The notes: a model not told the origin generated them from the letters alone. Shown: positions 16,031 to 24,868, numbered from the stretch's first letter. The stretch: DNA of 52,512 nt from Treponema sp. (GCA_014804005.1 JAAVAP010000015.1:1989-54500); one strand, 5' to 3'. A program made the numbers and translations.

Positions 16031-18208
16031 ATGAAAATTATCAAGAGAAACGGCGAAGAAGTTCTATTTGATGTAGAAAAAATCGAAAATGCTGTGCGCA
16101 AGGCGAATGTCACCGTGCCCGAAACCGAGCGGCTTTCCGAAGATCAAATCAAAAAAATCGGCGCGGAAATCCAAACCCTTTGCGAAAATGGCGGCCATGA
16201 AGCGAGCGTCGAGGAAATTCAGGATTTTGTGGAAACGAAAATCATGGAAACCGGCGCGTTCAGTATCGCAAAAAAATACATCACTTATCGTTATCAGCAC
16301 GAACTCAACCGCAAGGAAAATTCCACGGATCGCCAAATCCTTTCGCTTTTGGAATGCAACAATGAAGATGTCAAGCAGGAAAATTCCAATAAAAATTCCA
16401 CGGTGGTTTCCGTGCAGCGCGACTATATGGCGGGCGAAGTTTCCAAGGACATCACACGGCGATTTTTGCTCGACGAAGATTTGGTGAAGGCGCACGAAGA
16501 AGGCTTGATTCATTTTCACGACGCGGATTATTTTGCGCAGCACATGCACAATTGCGATTTGGTGAATCTTGAAGACATGCTTCAAAACGGCACGGTCATC
16601 AGCGGAACAAAAATCGACAGGCCGCATTCATTTTCCACGGCATGCAACATCGCCACGCAAATCATTGCGCAAGTGGCTTCGTGTCAATATGGCGGGCAAA
16701 GTATCTCGCTCACGCATCTTGCGCCGTTCGTCGAAGTGAGCCGCAAGAAAATTTCCAAGGAACTTCGCGACATCGAGCAAAAAACTGGAATAAAATATTC
16801 CGACGAGCAGTTCGACTACATCGTGCGGCGCAGGCTTGGCGACGAAATCACGCGCGGCGTTCAGACGATTCAATATCAAGTCGTAACTCTTATGACGACA
16901 AACGGGCAGTCGCCGTTCGTCACTGTTTTCATGTATCTCAACGAGGCGAAAGACGAACAGGAAAAATCCGACCTCGCGCTCATCATCGAAGAAGTTTTGC
17001 GCCAGCGAAAACAAGGCGTGAAAAACGAAAGCGGATATTGGGTTACCCCCGCATTCCCGAAATTGATTTATGTTCTCGAGCCTGACAACATCGAGCCGAA
17101 TTCAAAATATTATTATCTTACGGAATTGGCGGCGGAATGCACGGCGCGGCGAATGGTGCCCGACTACATTTCCGAAAAGAAAATGCTCGAGCTGAAAATC
17201 GACAAAAACGGAAACGGCAATTGCTATCCGTGCATGGGATGCCGTTCTTTCCTCACGCCTTATGTTGACGAAAACGGAAAGCCGAAATATTACGGGCGTT
17301 TCAATCAAGGCGTGGTCACGCTCAATTTGGTTGACATCGCTTGTTCTTCGGACCGCGACCTTTCGGCGTTTTGGCGGATTTTCGACGAGCGGCTTGAAAT
17401 GTGCTACCGCGCTTTGATGATTCGGCACAACAGGCTCATGGGAACAACGAGCGACGTGGCTCCGATTTTGTGGCAAAACGGCGCGTTGGCGCGTTTTGCA
17501 AAAGGTCAAAAAATCGACGAGCTTTTGATGAACGGATATTCCACGATTTCCCTTGGCTACGCGGGGCTTTGCGAATGCGTCCGCTACATGACGGGCAAGC
17601 CTCACACGGATTCCGATGCCACTCCGTTCGCGCTCGAAGTGATGCGCCACATGAACGAAGCGTGCGCTCGCTGGAAGAAAAACGAAAGCATTGATTTTTC
17701 TTTGTACGGAACTCCGCTCGAATCTACGACTTACAAATTCGCCAAGTGCCTCAAAAAGCGTTTCGGCGAAATCGAAGGCGTCACTGACAAAAATTACATC
17801 ACGAATTCATATCATGTTCACGTCACGCAGGAAATGGATGCGTTCTCAAAACTCACGTTCGAATCGCAGTTCCAAAAACTTTCGCCCGGCGGCGCGGTAA
17901 GCTATGTCGAAGTGCCAAACATGGAAAACAATGTTCCCGCAGTGATGGCGCTCCTCGCGCACATTTACGAAAACATAATGTATGCCGAACTCAACACGAA
18001 AAGCGATTGCTGCCAAAAATGTGGCTTTACTGGTCAAATTCAAATCGTGCACGATGCCGACGGAAAGCTCGTTTGGGAATGTCCGAATTGCCAGAATCGC
18101 GACCAAAGCACGATGAATGTTGCGCGTCGAACTTGCGGCTACATCGGAACTCAATATTGGAATCAAGGTCGAACGCAGGAAATCAAAGAACGAGTTTTGC
18201 ATTTGTAG
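16031..18208 (+). CDS. nrdD: Anaerobic (class III) ribonucleoside-triphosphate reductase
   Basis: 725 residues, usual length. It opens with an ATP-cone (residues 1-95, KIIKRNGEEVLFDVEKIENA), the allosteric domain. The barrel contains the conserved HFHDADYF and CNIATQI regions. At the C-terminus two Cys pairs (CCQKCGF and CPNC) bind zinc, followed by the glycyl-radical site RRTCGYIG, with the radical Gly near residue 703. It reduces NTPs to dNTPs using formate under anoxic conditions. Its activase NrdG is encoded 45 bp downstream. The start has a poor ribosome binding site and a leader hairpin. Confidence 0.97.
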   Translation: MKIIKRNGEEVLFDVEKIENAVRKANVTVPETERLSEDQIKKIGAEIQTLCENGGHEASVEEIQDFVETKIMETGAFSIAKKYITYRYQHELNRKENSTDRQILSLLECNNEDVKQENSNKNSTVVSVQRDYMAGEVSKDITRRFLLDEDLVKAHEEGLIHFHDADYFAQHMHNCDLVNLEDMLQNGTVISGTKIDRPHSFSTACNIATQIIAQVASCQYGGQSISLTHLAPFVEVSRKKISKELRDIEQKTGIKYSDEQFDYIVRRRLGDEITRGVQTIQYQVVTLMTTNGQSPFVTVFMYLNEAKDEQEKSDLALIIEEVLRQRKQGVKNESGYWVTPAFPKLIYVLEPDNIEPNSKYYYLTELAAECTARRMVPDYISEKKMLELKIDKNGNGNCYPCMGCRSFLTPYVDENGKPKYYGRFNQGVVTLNLVDIACSSDRDLSAFWRIFDERLEMCYRALMIRHNRLMGTTSDVAPILWQNGALARFAKGQKIDELLMNGYSTISLGYAGLCECVRYMTGKPHTDSDATPFALEVMRHMNEACARWKKNESIDFSLYGTPLESTTYKFAKCLKKRFGEIEGVTDKNYITNSYHVHVTQEMDAFSKLTFESQFQKLSPGGAVSYVEVPNMENNVPAVMALLAHIYENIMYAELNTKSDCCQKCGFTGQIQIVHDADGKLVWECPNCQNRDQSTMNVARRTCGYIGTQYWNQGRTQEIKERVLHL

Positions 18209-18253
18209 CAGTTCCAGCCGCGTTTGAAAAATCGCGGCATTTTGCGGGGCAGT

Positions 18254-18754
18254 ATGAATTACGGCGCGATAAAAAAAATTGACATCGCAAACGGAGACGG
18301 AGTGCGCGTGAGCCTTTTCGTTTCCGGATGCCGAAATCATTGCAAAGGCTGCTTCCAAAGCGAGACTTGGAATTTCGACTACGGAAAAAAATTCGACGAT
18401 GCCGCGCTCCAAGAAATTTTGGACGCGCTTTCAAAACCATTCATTAAAGGTCTCACGATTTTGGGAGGCGAGCCTTTCGAGCCCGAAAACCAGCCATGCG
18501 TCCGCGCTTTGCTTGAGCGCGTCAAATCCGAATTTCCCAAAAAAGACATTTGGTGCTACACAGGCTACATTCTCGAAACCGACTTGCTCGCGGAAAACGG
18601 CTCGCGTCACACGGAACACACCGAAGCAATTTTGCGCATGGTCGATGTTTTGGTGGACGGACCTTTCATCTTGGAACAAAAAGATTTGAGCCTGAAATTC
18701 CGCGGCTCGAAAAATCAGCGAATAATAAATTTGCGGGAGAAATTATGTCAATAG
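18254..18754 (+). CDS. nrdG: Anaerobic ribonucleotide reductase activating enzyme
   Basis: 166 residues from ATG 18254 (MNYGAIKKIDIANGDG), the normal family start; a start 30 bp upstream is open but adds a non-conserved extension. The radical SAM motif is CRNHCKGC, and the LTILGGEPFEP segment binds SAM. The enzyme cleaves SAM with a [4Fe-4S] cluster to set the glycyl radical on NrdD. It ends inside the start of the next gene: ATG 18745 lies 10 bp before the nrdG stop, suggesting coupling. Confidence 0.95.
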   Translation: MNYGAIKKIDIANGDGVRVSLFVSGCRNHCKGCFQSETWNFDYGKKFDDAALQEILDALSKPFIKGLTILGGEPFEPENQPCVRALLERVKSEFPKKDIWCYTGYILETDLLAENGSRHTEHTEAILRMVDVLVDGPFILEQKDLSLKFRGSKNQRIINLREKLCQ

Positions 18755-19212
18755 AAAAGGTGCGCGAATATTTTTCGCGATTTGGAATTGAAAGCCGCAT
18801 CCGCGAATTCGACGTTTCGAGCGCGACCGTTCCGCTTGCGGCAAAGGCTTTGGGATGCGAGGAGGCGCGCATCGCGAAAACGCTTTCGTTCATGGCGGGC
18901 GAAAATCCAATCGTGATTGTGATGGCAGGCGACGCGCGCGTTGACAACAAAAAATACAAGGCCGCGTTTTCGACAAAGGCGAAAATGCTTTCGTTCGACG
19001 AAGCCGCGAATTTGATTGGACATGCGGTGGGCGGCGTTTGCCCTTTCGCGGTGAACGAAGGCGTAAAAGTTTTTTTGGACGAATCTTTGAAAAGATTCGA
19101 AACTGTTTTTCCCGCCTGCGGAAGCGCGAACAGCGCGATCGAACTTACGATTTCCGAATTGGAAAAATACGCTTCGCAGCCAGTCCAATGGGTTGACGTT
19201 ACGAAAATTTAA
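18745..19212 (+). CDS. YbaK/EbsC-family aminoacyl-tRNA editing protein
   Basis: 155 residues from ATG 18745, with GGGAG just upstream and a 10-bp overlap with nrdG in another frame. The YbaK/ProX fold is shown by the N-terminal VREYFSRFGIESRIREF helix-strand, AKTLSFMAGENPIVIVMAGD, the catalytic-site Lys in RVDNKKYKAAF, and the hallmark GHAVGGVCPFAV. Family members hydrolyse mischarged Cys-, Ala- or Ser-tRNAs in trans; specificity cannot be read here. Linkage to nrdDG is probably only transcriptional. Confidence 0.88.
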   Translation: MSIEKVREYFSRFGIESRIREFDVSSATVPLAAKALGCEEARIAKTLSFMAGENPIVIVMAGDARVDNKKYKAAFSTKAKMLSFDEAANLIGHAVGGVCPFAVNEGVKVFLDESLKRFETVFPACGSANSAIELTISELEKYASQPVQWVDVTKI

Positions 19213-19227
19213 GAGGCACCATAATTT

Positions 19228-19986
19228 TTGGATTTTAAAATGAACGAGATTGAAAACGATTTGATTTTTACGCGCGAGCACATTGTCAGCTCCGCGTTCA
19301 TCGATAGCAGCGTCCGGCTTGGAATCGCGCAGGCGGCTCTTTTGGTGCAGGACAATTTGACTGAAAGTTTCGCGGCGATGGATTGCGACGGCGTTGTGTA
19401 TCGCGAGCGTCACAATGCCTTTTGGGTTTTTACGAAAACGCAGATTCATTTTGCGCGGCGTCCTGCTTGGCGCGAAAAAATTTCCGCATCGACTTTTCCT
19501 GTCGATAGCGCGGGTTTTCGCACGCACTTGAACACGATTTTCAAGGACGCTCGCGGCGCGACGCTTCTCACCGCGAACCAAGAGGCTTGCGTCTTGAGTT
19601 TGGAAAATCACCGTCCGCTTCGCCTTGCCAATTTGACTTATCCAAAAGAAAATTTTCCGCCGTCAGTTTTTTGCGAGCCTTTCGAAAAATTTCCCGAAGC
19701 GGTTTCCGAGGAAAATTTCTCGTTCGAACAGAAAATCCGAAGCCAGCAAATCGACATGTCGCGCCACATGAACAACATCGAATACATTCGCCTCGCGCTG
19801 AATGTTTTTGATGACGATTTTTTGCAGGCGAACGAAGTCGCGGAAATCGAAATGCATTACACCGGCGAAAGCCGCGAAGGTCAAATGCTTCGCGTTTTCC
19901 GGCACGACGAAAATGACGCGACGTTCATCGCGATTCAAGAAAGCGAGCGAACTGTTTTTGAAATGAAAATAAAATTCACAAAATGA
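19228..19986 (+). CDS. Acyl-ACP thioesterase
   Basis: 252 residues from TTG 19228, or 248 from ATG 19240; GAGG lies 12 bases before the TTG and favours it weakly. Two hot-dog domains are present, as in bacterial FatA/FatB-like enzymes. The first spans residues 10-135 (SSVRLGIAQAALLVQDN, then WVFTKTQIHFARRP). The second starts near residue 165, with IDMSRHMNNIEYIRLAL holding the usual Asn/His active-site residues. It hydrolyses acyl-ACP to free fatty acids. It lies 15 bp after the YbaK gene and upstream of a Gfo/Idh oxidoreductase. Confidence 0.85.
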   Translation: MDFKMNEIENDLIFTREHIVSSAFIDSSVRLGIAQAALLVQDNLTESFAAMDCDGVVYRERHNAFWVFTKTQIHFARRPAWREKISASTFPVDSAGFRTHLNTIFKDARGATLLTANQEACVLSLENHRPLRLANLTYPKENFPPSVFCEPFEKFPEAVSEENFSFEQKIRSQQIDMSRHMNNIEYIRLALNVFDDDFLQANEVAEIEMHYTGESREGQMLRVFRHDENDATFIAIQESERTVFEMKIKFTK

Positions 19987-20001
19987 AATTGCGAGGTTGA
20001 A

Positions 20002-20973
20002 ATGAAAATCGGAATTCTCGGCGCGGGACACATCGCGTCTACAATGGCGAAAACTTTGAACGCGATGGAAGGCGGCGTGAAATGCCATGCCGTGGCTTCG
20101 CGCGATCTTGAGCGCGCGAAAAATTTTGCAAGCGAGCATCGCATTGAAAAAGCATACGGCTCTTATGAAGAGCTTGCCTGCGATCCCGATGTCGAAATAA
20201 TCTACATCGCGACTCCGCATTCGCATCACGCAGAGCACGCGAAACTTTGCATAGAGCACGGCAAGGCGGTTTTGTGCGAAAAGGCGTTCGCGAAAAATGC
20301 GAGCGAAGCGAAAAGCGTTTTGGATTTCGCGAAAGAAAAAAATGTCTTGGTTACCGAAGCCATTTGGACGCGATACATGCCTTCGCGAAAATTGATTGAC
20401 GAAATCATCGCAAGCGGCATCGTCGGGAAAATCACTTCGCTCACTGCGAACCTGCATTACAATATTTCGCACCACGAACGCCTCATGAATCCCGCCCTCG
20501 CAGGCGGCGCGCTGCTCGATGTCGGAGTGTACACATTGAATTTCGCGCTGATGCATTTCGGCGCGGAAATCGAGCGCATCGATTCGAGCGCGGCATTGAC
20601 GAAAACAGGCGTTGACGGTACGAACAGCATCACGCTTTACTACAAGGACGGGCGCGCAGCTTTCCTCAATTCGGGAATGTTTTCGCGCAGCGACCGCAAG
20701 GGAATCTTTTTCGGCGAGCGCGGATACATCGTCGTCGAAAACATAAACAATCCGAACGCGATTTGCGTTTTTGACGAGCGCGACAATCTGATAAAAAAAA
20801 TCGAAGTGCCCGCGCAGATTTCAGGCTACGAATACGAAGTGGAAGAAACCATCGCCACGCTGAAAGCAAAAAAATTGGAGTGCGATTCGATGCCGCATTC
20901 CGAAACGCTCCGCGTAATGGAAATGATGGATTCGCTCCGAAAGTCATGGGGCGTGAAATTTCCCGGCGAGTGA
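20002..20973 (+). CDS. Gfo/Idh/MocA-family oxidoreductase
   Basis: 323 residues. The Rossmann motif is GILGAGHIASTMAKTL at residues 3-18. YIATPHSHHAEHAKLCIEHG and the following VLCEKAFAKN segment correspond to the conserved EKP loop, here EKA. The second domain begins near residue 125 with ALAGGALLDVGVYTLNF, carrying the Asp and Gly typical of the family. These enzymes oxidise sugars or related alcohols with NAD(P). The substrate is unknown; dihydrodiol dehydrogenase-like proteins are the closest type by motif. It lies 15 bp after the thioesterase and is probably in the same operon. Confidence 0.87.
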   Translation: MKIGILGAGHIASTMAKTLNAMEGGVKCHAVASRDLERAKNFASEHRIEKAYGSYEELACDPDVEIIYIATPHSHHAEHAKLCIEHGKAVLCEKAFAKNASEAKSVLDFAKEKNVLVTEAIWTRYMPSRKLIDEIIASGIVGKITSLTANLHYNISHHERLMNPALAGGALLDVGVYTLNFALMHFGAEIERIDSSAALTKTGVDGTNSITLYYKDGRAAFLNSGMFSRSDRKGIFFGERGYIVVENINNPNAICVFDERDNLIKKIEVPAQISGYEYEVEETIATLKAKKLECDSMPHSETLRVMEMMDSLRKSWGVKFPGE

Positions 20974-20986
20974 AATGCAATTTTTA

Positions 20987-21015
20987 TTGCCGATTGTAAT
21001 TTTTTGCATTATATT
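20987..21015 (+). promoter_or_regulatory. Promoter for the 21165 membrane protein
   Basis: TTGCCG at 20987-20992 and TATATT at 21010-21015 with a 17-bp spacer. The leader is about 145 nt and contains a small hairpin (GTTTGC with GCAAAC, 21114-21128). Confidence 0.55.
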
Positions 21016-21164
21016 TTTAAGTGTACAGTCTTTCCGTTTTGAACGCGAAAGCTGTCGGAACAAAAGGGGCAAGATAAAACGCTGCGCGATTTGCGCCGCG
21101 CATTGCCTGCAAAGTTTGCGTTGCAAACATGGCAAAATCGACTTGGCTTTTTTGGAGGTTTTTT

Positions 21165-21554
21165 ATGGGCAATTCGGCAAAATCAAGGTCAATAGGAAGA
21201 TTGATTCTTCAGCTCGCGCTTGCGTGTCTTTTGATTGTCGGCGGAATTTGGGCGTTGCAGGGCGCGGGCGATTTCGGCGCGGCCGCGCTGAAAGGCATGC
21301 TCGGAAGTTGGGCGGGATTGATTTTCGGCGTGCTTGAACTGGTGGCGGGCGTGTTGCTTTTTCTCGAATGCTTTGTCGGCGACAAATTCGGCGCGTTCGA
21401 CAACATTCTCGGCTGGATTATCATGATTGTATGGGCGATTGCGATTGTCGTCGGCGATGTCTTGAAAGGCAACTTCAATGACTTCTTGCCTTGGCTCTAC
21501 GGCTTCGCAGGACACATAATAGTGCTCGGCGCGCTTTGGTCGCTTAACGACTAG
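21165..21554 (+). CDS. Small integral membrane protein
   Basis: 129 residues from ATG 21165, with GGAGG six bases upstream. Four hydrophobic segments are visible: about residues 12-30, 38-62, 75-95 and 105-125. Gly and Ala are frequent (GGIWALQGAGDFG, GLIFGVLELVAGVLLFLECF), which suggests tightly packed helices. There is no recognised family motif; it resembles small spirochaete inner-membrane proteins of unknown role. It has its own promoter and ends in a strong terminator, so it is probably a single-gene unit. Confidence 0.75.
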   Translation: MGNSAKSRSIGRLILQLALACLLIVGGIWALQGAGDFGAAALKGMLGSWAGLIFGVLELVAGVLLFLECFVGDKFGAFDNILGWIIMIVWAIAIVVGDVLKGNFNDFLPWLYGFAGHIIVLGALWSLND

Positions 21555-21570
21555 AAGCGGCGGCCGCTTG

Positions 21571-21607
21571 AAAAAAAATCCGCGCAGGACTTGCGCGGAT
21601 TTTTTTT
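21571..21607. terminator. Bidirectional intrinsic terminator
   Basis: A perfect 16-bp inverted repeat (21571-21586 with 21592-21607) has a CCGCGCA core and A8/T8 tails, so it works on both strands. It separates the membrane protein (+) from the DUF6261 gene (-). Confidence 0.9.
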
Positions 21608-21650
21608 GTGTCTTCGGACGCTTCGGGCATTGCCAGACCGCTATTCCTCC

Positions 21651-22352
21651 TTATTCGTCTTTCTTGCTACGCTTGGCAATAGCCTCGTTGAGACGCTTAA
21701 TTTCCGCTTCCACGGCGGCAGCGAAACTCGCGCATTCGGCGTTGTTCGCTATCTGCATTGCGGTAAGGTAGGGAACGAGCTTTTCGTTGATTGCGGCGAG
21801 GAGCGGCTTTTTGAGGCTTGTGGCACTCGCGCCCTTGCTTTCGTTCGCGGCGATGTATGAATCGTTTGCGGCGGTGAAAGCGTCCTGCGCGGCTCGTATC
21901 GCGGCTATCGCTTCGGCGACCCCATCAAGCGCAGAGATGTTTCCTGAAAAGGATTCTTTCGCCAAATCTTCCAAAAGACTTTCCGTCATTGAAGACTCGC
22001 TGATGTAGCTCGCCCTCGTTATTCCGGCCTTGGAATATTTTTCGTAGGCGGCGAGGAGAGGCTCGGCGGCGGCCTGCTTCGCGGGAATCGGGAGCGCGGC
22101 GTAACCCTCGAGCGCCTTTCCGAGCGCGATGATAGCCTTGTCTCGCTCGCTGTCGGCCGCTTCCAGAGTGGAAAGAGCCTTGTCCTGCAAGATTGCCGTG
22201 GTGATTTCCGCGCTGAGGCGCTCCACATCCGCCATGGTCGCAGCCACGAAAGCGTCCTTTGCGGCTGCGGAATCGTCCTTGTAGAGGCGCACGATTGTGT
22301 CGCTCAAGCCGTCAAGTTCGGTTACACGGGCGTTCGCGTTGAGTTTGTTCAT
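21651..22352 (-). CDS. DUF6261-family protein (paralogue 1)
   Basis: 233 residues with AAGGAG before the ATG. It is almost wholly helical and rich in Ala. The pattern ELDGLSDTIVRLY, an ILQDKALSTLEAADSERDKAI segment (matching the S/T..I...D..RD motif of the family), the helical middle and the C-terminal ECASFAAAVEAEIKRLNEAI fit the DUF6261 family, known mostly from Bacteroidetes and treponemes. No function has been shown. There is no signal peptide. A second, more typical family member is encoded at 32631-33356 in the repeat-protein operon. Confidence 0.7.
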   Translation of the reverse strand: MNKLNANARVTELDGLSDTIVRLYKDDSAAAKDAFVAATMADVERLSAEITTAILQDKALSTLEAADSERDKAIIALGKALEGYAALPIPAKQAAAEPLLAAYEKYSKAGITRASYISESSMTESLLEDLAKESFSGNISALDGVAEAIAAIRAAQDAFTAANDSYIAANESKGASATSLKKPLLAAINEKLVPYLTAMQIANNAECASFAAAVEAEIKRLNEAIAKRSKKDE

Positions 22353-22435
22353 GATTTTCTCCTTGTTTGCTGTGTGTGCGGCGGTATTCGCCTCATTCAG
22401 ATATATTTTCTATCTTGACCGCGCGAAAGACGGCA

Positions 22436-22530
22436 AGATAGATTTTCTCGTTTGCCCAAACAGTCTGCGGCAAGGAACTAGAAAATCTATCTCGCTGCCG
22501 CAGGAAAAAGCGGGAAAGTAGATTTTCTAC
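22436..22530. repeat. Repeated AGATTTTCT elements between DUF6261 and the toxin gene
   Basis: A perfect 13-bp inverted repeat (22436-22448 with 22480-22492, AGATAGATTTTCT) is followed by the related palindrome GTAGATTTTCTAC at 22518-22530. A further ATATTTTCTATCTT lies near 22401-22415. Repetition in the shared upstream region suggests an operator or mRNA structure. No T-run marks a terminator. Confidence 0.5.
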
Positions 22531-22655
22531 TTTTGCGCATGGCCGCCGATGAGACGGCGATTTTCACCTTAAAAGCCTCCAAAACTTTCTATAACTATTA
22601 TAAGATGCTTTTGGTAAAAACGCAAGGAAAATCGGGTCGTTTCGCGGGGCGGCGG

Positions 22656-22943
22656 TCAGCGTCCGTACAGCTTGCTGTGGCTTCCGATTCTGTACAGGTA
22701 CAGTTCCAGCGCGTCGCCGTTGATTCGGTATATGAGCACCAGGTCGGGGCGTATGTGGCAGTCGCGGAACGATTTGAGTTTTCCCCGCAGCTGGTGGTCG
22801 CGGTATTTTTCGTCCAGTTCCTCGCCGCGCGCGAGTCTTTGGATTATTTCGCGCGTTTCCTGCCGCTCCGCTTCCGAAAGCGATTTCATGTCGCGCCTGA
22901 AGCTTGCGGACGGGACAAGTTTGTATTTGATGTCTTGCGCCAT
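22656..22943 (-). CDS. YafQ/RelE-family mRNA interferase toxin
   Basis: 95 residues, typical size. The C-terminal half has the YafQ signature: KYRDHQLRGKLKSFRDCHIRPDLVLIYR, with the catalytic His residues of the RDH and CHI segments, then RIGSHSKLYG including the terminal active-site His and aromatic residue. YafQ-type toxins cut mRNA in the ribosomal A site. The start lies two bases after the stop of the antitoxin gene (TAGCCATG), typical of a toxin-antitoxin pair. Confidence 0.9.
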   Translation of the reverse strand: MAQDIKYKLVPSASFRRDMKSLSEAERQETREIIQRLARGEELDEKYRDHQLRGKLKSFRDCHIRPDLVLIYRINGDALELYLYRIGSHSKLYGR

Positions 22944-22945
22944 GG

Positions 22946-23167
22946 CTACAGCTCCGCGAAAAGCGCGTCCACGGAATCATACGCCTTGAGCGTTCCGCGC
23001 TTGCGCGCGCGCTCGATTTCCTTGTCGGCTTTCAGAAGCGACTTGACGAGCGGCTTGGGGTACGTGTCCGTGTCTTTTTCCACGCTGACCGACGCGCCGT
23101 CAAGTTTCGCCATTTCCTTGAGGGCGCGCGCCAACGGCTGGCTGGCGTTTCTTACGACGATTGTCAT
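22946..23167 (-). CDS. Putative antitoxin of the YafQ-type pair
   Basis: 73 residues from ATG 23167, with GGGAGA upstream. The frame continues far upstream on this strand, but that extension is the shadow of glyA. The N-terminus (MTIVVRNASQPLARALKEMAKL) could be a beta strand plus helix of a ribbon-helix-helix or Phd-like fold, followed by a charged C-terminal half (KADKEIERARKRGTLKAYDS) that may wrap the toxin. It does not match the usual DinJ/RelB pattern. Position, size and the 2-bp gap to the toxin support the assignment. Confidence 0.75.
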   Translation of the reverse strand: MTIVVRNASQPLARALKEMAKLDGASVSVEKDTDTYPKPLVKSLLKADKEIERARKRGTLKAYDSVDALFAEL

Positions 23168-23266
23168 TTCTTTCTCCCATTCATTATTAGAATAAAACGG
23201 ATTGCCACGAAAGTCAAGGGCAGGGGTTGCGATTCTCGCTTCCGTAGGGGCTTCAAAAAAATCACC

Positions 23267-23295
23267 TTGCCTTTTTTTCGGTTTTGTGCTAGAAT
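23267..23295 (+). promoter_or_regulatory. Promoter for glyA
   Basis: TTGCCT at 23267-23272, a 17-bp spacer, and TAGAAT at 23290-23295 preceded by TGC (extended -10). Confidence 0.7.
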
Positions 23296-23338
23296 GCGAT
23301 TCCATAAAGTCAATCTTAAATCGAAAATTGGAGGAATT

Positions 23339-24838
23339 ATGTCTTCGCCTTTGGAAAAATATCTTGAATCTTGTTCCGGAAAGCCGAACGCGGCGATGGT
23401 GTCTTATGTCGCGAACTTGCAGCAAGTGGCGCAAGTTTCGCCGGAAACAGCCGCGACTATCGTGCGCGAATTGGAAAACCAGCGCAGCCACTTGAAGCTC
23501 GTGGCGAGCGAAAATTATTGTTCGTTGAGCACGCAGGCGGCGATGGGAAATCTTCTCACCGACAAGTACGCCGAAGGCTATCCCGAGCATCGCTATTATG
23601 GCGGATGCGTCAACATCGACGCGGTGGAAAACGCCGCGGCTCGCGAGGCGGAGAATCTTTTTGGCGCGGACTACGCTTACGTGCAGCCGCATTCCGGGGC
23701 GGACGCGAATCTGGTCGCGTTTTGGGCGATTCTTTCCAAAAAAGTCGAAACTCCCACGCTTGAGGAATTGGGCGTGAAATCGCTCGCGGAACTTACGGAC
23801 GCGCAGTTCGATTCGCTCCGCAAAAAATTCGGCAATCAAAAATTGATGGGATTGGATTATTCTTGCGGCGGCCATCTCACGCACGGCTACAGGATGAATG
23901 TCTCTGCGCGAATGTTCGAAAGTCATCCTTATGGCGTGGATCGCGAAAGCGGCTTGCTCGATTACGACGCGATTGAACGCCAGGCGATGGAAGTGAAGCC
24001 TTTGATTTTGCTCACGGGATTTTCGGCTTATCCTAGGAAAATCGATTTCAGGCGTTTCCGACAAATCGCGGACAAATGCGGCGCGGTCTTGATGGTGGAC
24101 ATGGCGCACTTTGCGGGACTCGTGGCTGGAAAAGTTTGGACTGGCGACAACGATCCTGTGAAATGGGCGGATGTAGTTACGACTACGACGCACAAGACTT
24201 TGCGCGGACCGCGTGGCGCGCTAATTCTCTGCAAAAAAGAATTCGCCGACTATGTGAACAAAGGCTGCCCGATGGTTTTGGGCGGCCCGCTCGGGCATGT
24301 GATGGCGGCGAAGGCTGTCGCGTTGAAAGAGGCGAACTCGCAAAGCTACCGCGACTACGCGCAGAACGTCGTGAAAAATGCCGAGGCGTTGGCGGCTTCC
24401 TGCATGGATTTGGGAATGCGCTTGCAGACAGGCGGCACGGAAGACCATTTGATGCTCGTTGACGTTACGACTTACGGACTTACCGGAAAGCAGGCCGAAG
24501 CCGCGCTCTTCCAATGCGGAGTGACTGCCAATGCGAACGCGCTTCCTTATGACAAGAATGGCGCTTGGTGGACGAGCGGAATCCGAATCGGCACTCCCGC
24601 GCTCACTACGCTCGGAATGAACGAAAGCGATATGAAGGAAGTCGCATCGATAATTGATTTCGTTTTGCGCAACACAAAGCCCGGCGTTACGAAGGACGGA
24701 AAGCCAGCCAAAGGAAAAATCGTGCTCGACGAGGCGGCCGAGGCGAAGGCGAGGGAACGTGTGAATGCGCTGCTTTGTGCGCACGTCCTTTATCCCGAAT
24801 TGGATTTGGAATTCTTGAAGAAAGAATTCGTGCGATAA
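23339..24838 (+). CDS. glyA: Serine hydroxymethyltransferase
   Basis: 499 residues from ATG 23339, with GGAGG upstream; a 24-codon upstream extension lacks start signals. SHMT features are HLKLVASENYCS, YAEGYPEHRYYGG, the PLP lysine in TTTTHKTLRGPRG, and the C-terminal TSGIRIGTPALTTLG. It is about 80 residues longer than E. coli GlyA, mainly through an insertion near residues 135-170 (VETPTLEELGVKSLAELTDA) and a longer C-terminal part, as in other treponemes. It interconverts serine and glycine and loads one-carbon units on tetrahydrofolate. Confidence 0.95.
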   Translation: MSSPLEKYLESCSGKPNAAMVSYVANLQQVAQVSPETAATIVRELENQRSHLKLVASENYCSLSTQAAMGNLLTDKYAEGYPEHRYYGGCVNIDAVENAAAREAENLFGADYAYVQPHSGADANLVAFWAILSKKVETPTLEELGVKSLAELTDAQFDSLRKKFGNQKLMGLDYSCGGHLTHGYRMNVSARMFESHPYGVDRESGLLDYDAIERQAMEVKPLILLTGFSAYPRKIDFRRFRQIADKCGAVLMVDMAHFAGLVAGKVWTGDNDPVKWADVVTTTTHKTLRGPRGALILCKKEFADYVNKGCPMVLGGPLGHVMAAKAVALKEANSQSYRDYAQNVVKNAEALAASCMDLGMRLQTGGTEDHLMLVDVTTYGLTGKQAEAALFQCGVTANANALPYDKNGAWWTSGIRIGTPALTTLGMNESDMKEVASIIDFVLRNTKPGVTKDGKPAKGKIVLDEAAEAKARERVNALLCAHVLYPELDLEFLKKEFVR

Positions 24839-24842
24839 AAAA

Positions 24843-24868
24843 GAGGCCCGCGCAAGCGGGCTTCTTTG
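24843..24868 (+). terminator. Intrinsic terminator of glyA
   Basis: A 9-bp stem with one G-U pair (24843-24851 with 24856-24864, GAGGCCCGC) and a GCAA tetraloop is followed by TTTG. It lies five bases after the stop. The T-run is short. Confidence 0.6.

Noticed and set aside
20975..21337. 120-codon plus-strand ORF starting at 20975
   Set aside because: Has a hydrophobic start but no ribosome binding site, turns Arg-rich, and overlaps the well-supported membrane protein at 21165.
22946..24193. 415-codon minus-strand ORF opposite glyA
   Set aside because: Only the last 73 codons (antitoxin) have a start signal. The rest lies antisense to serine hydroxymethyltransferase and has the Arg/His-rich composition of a shadow frame.
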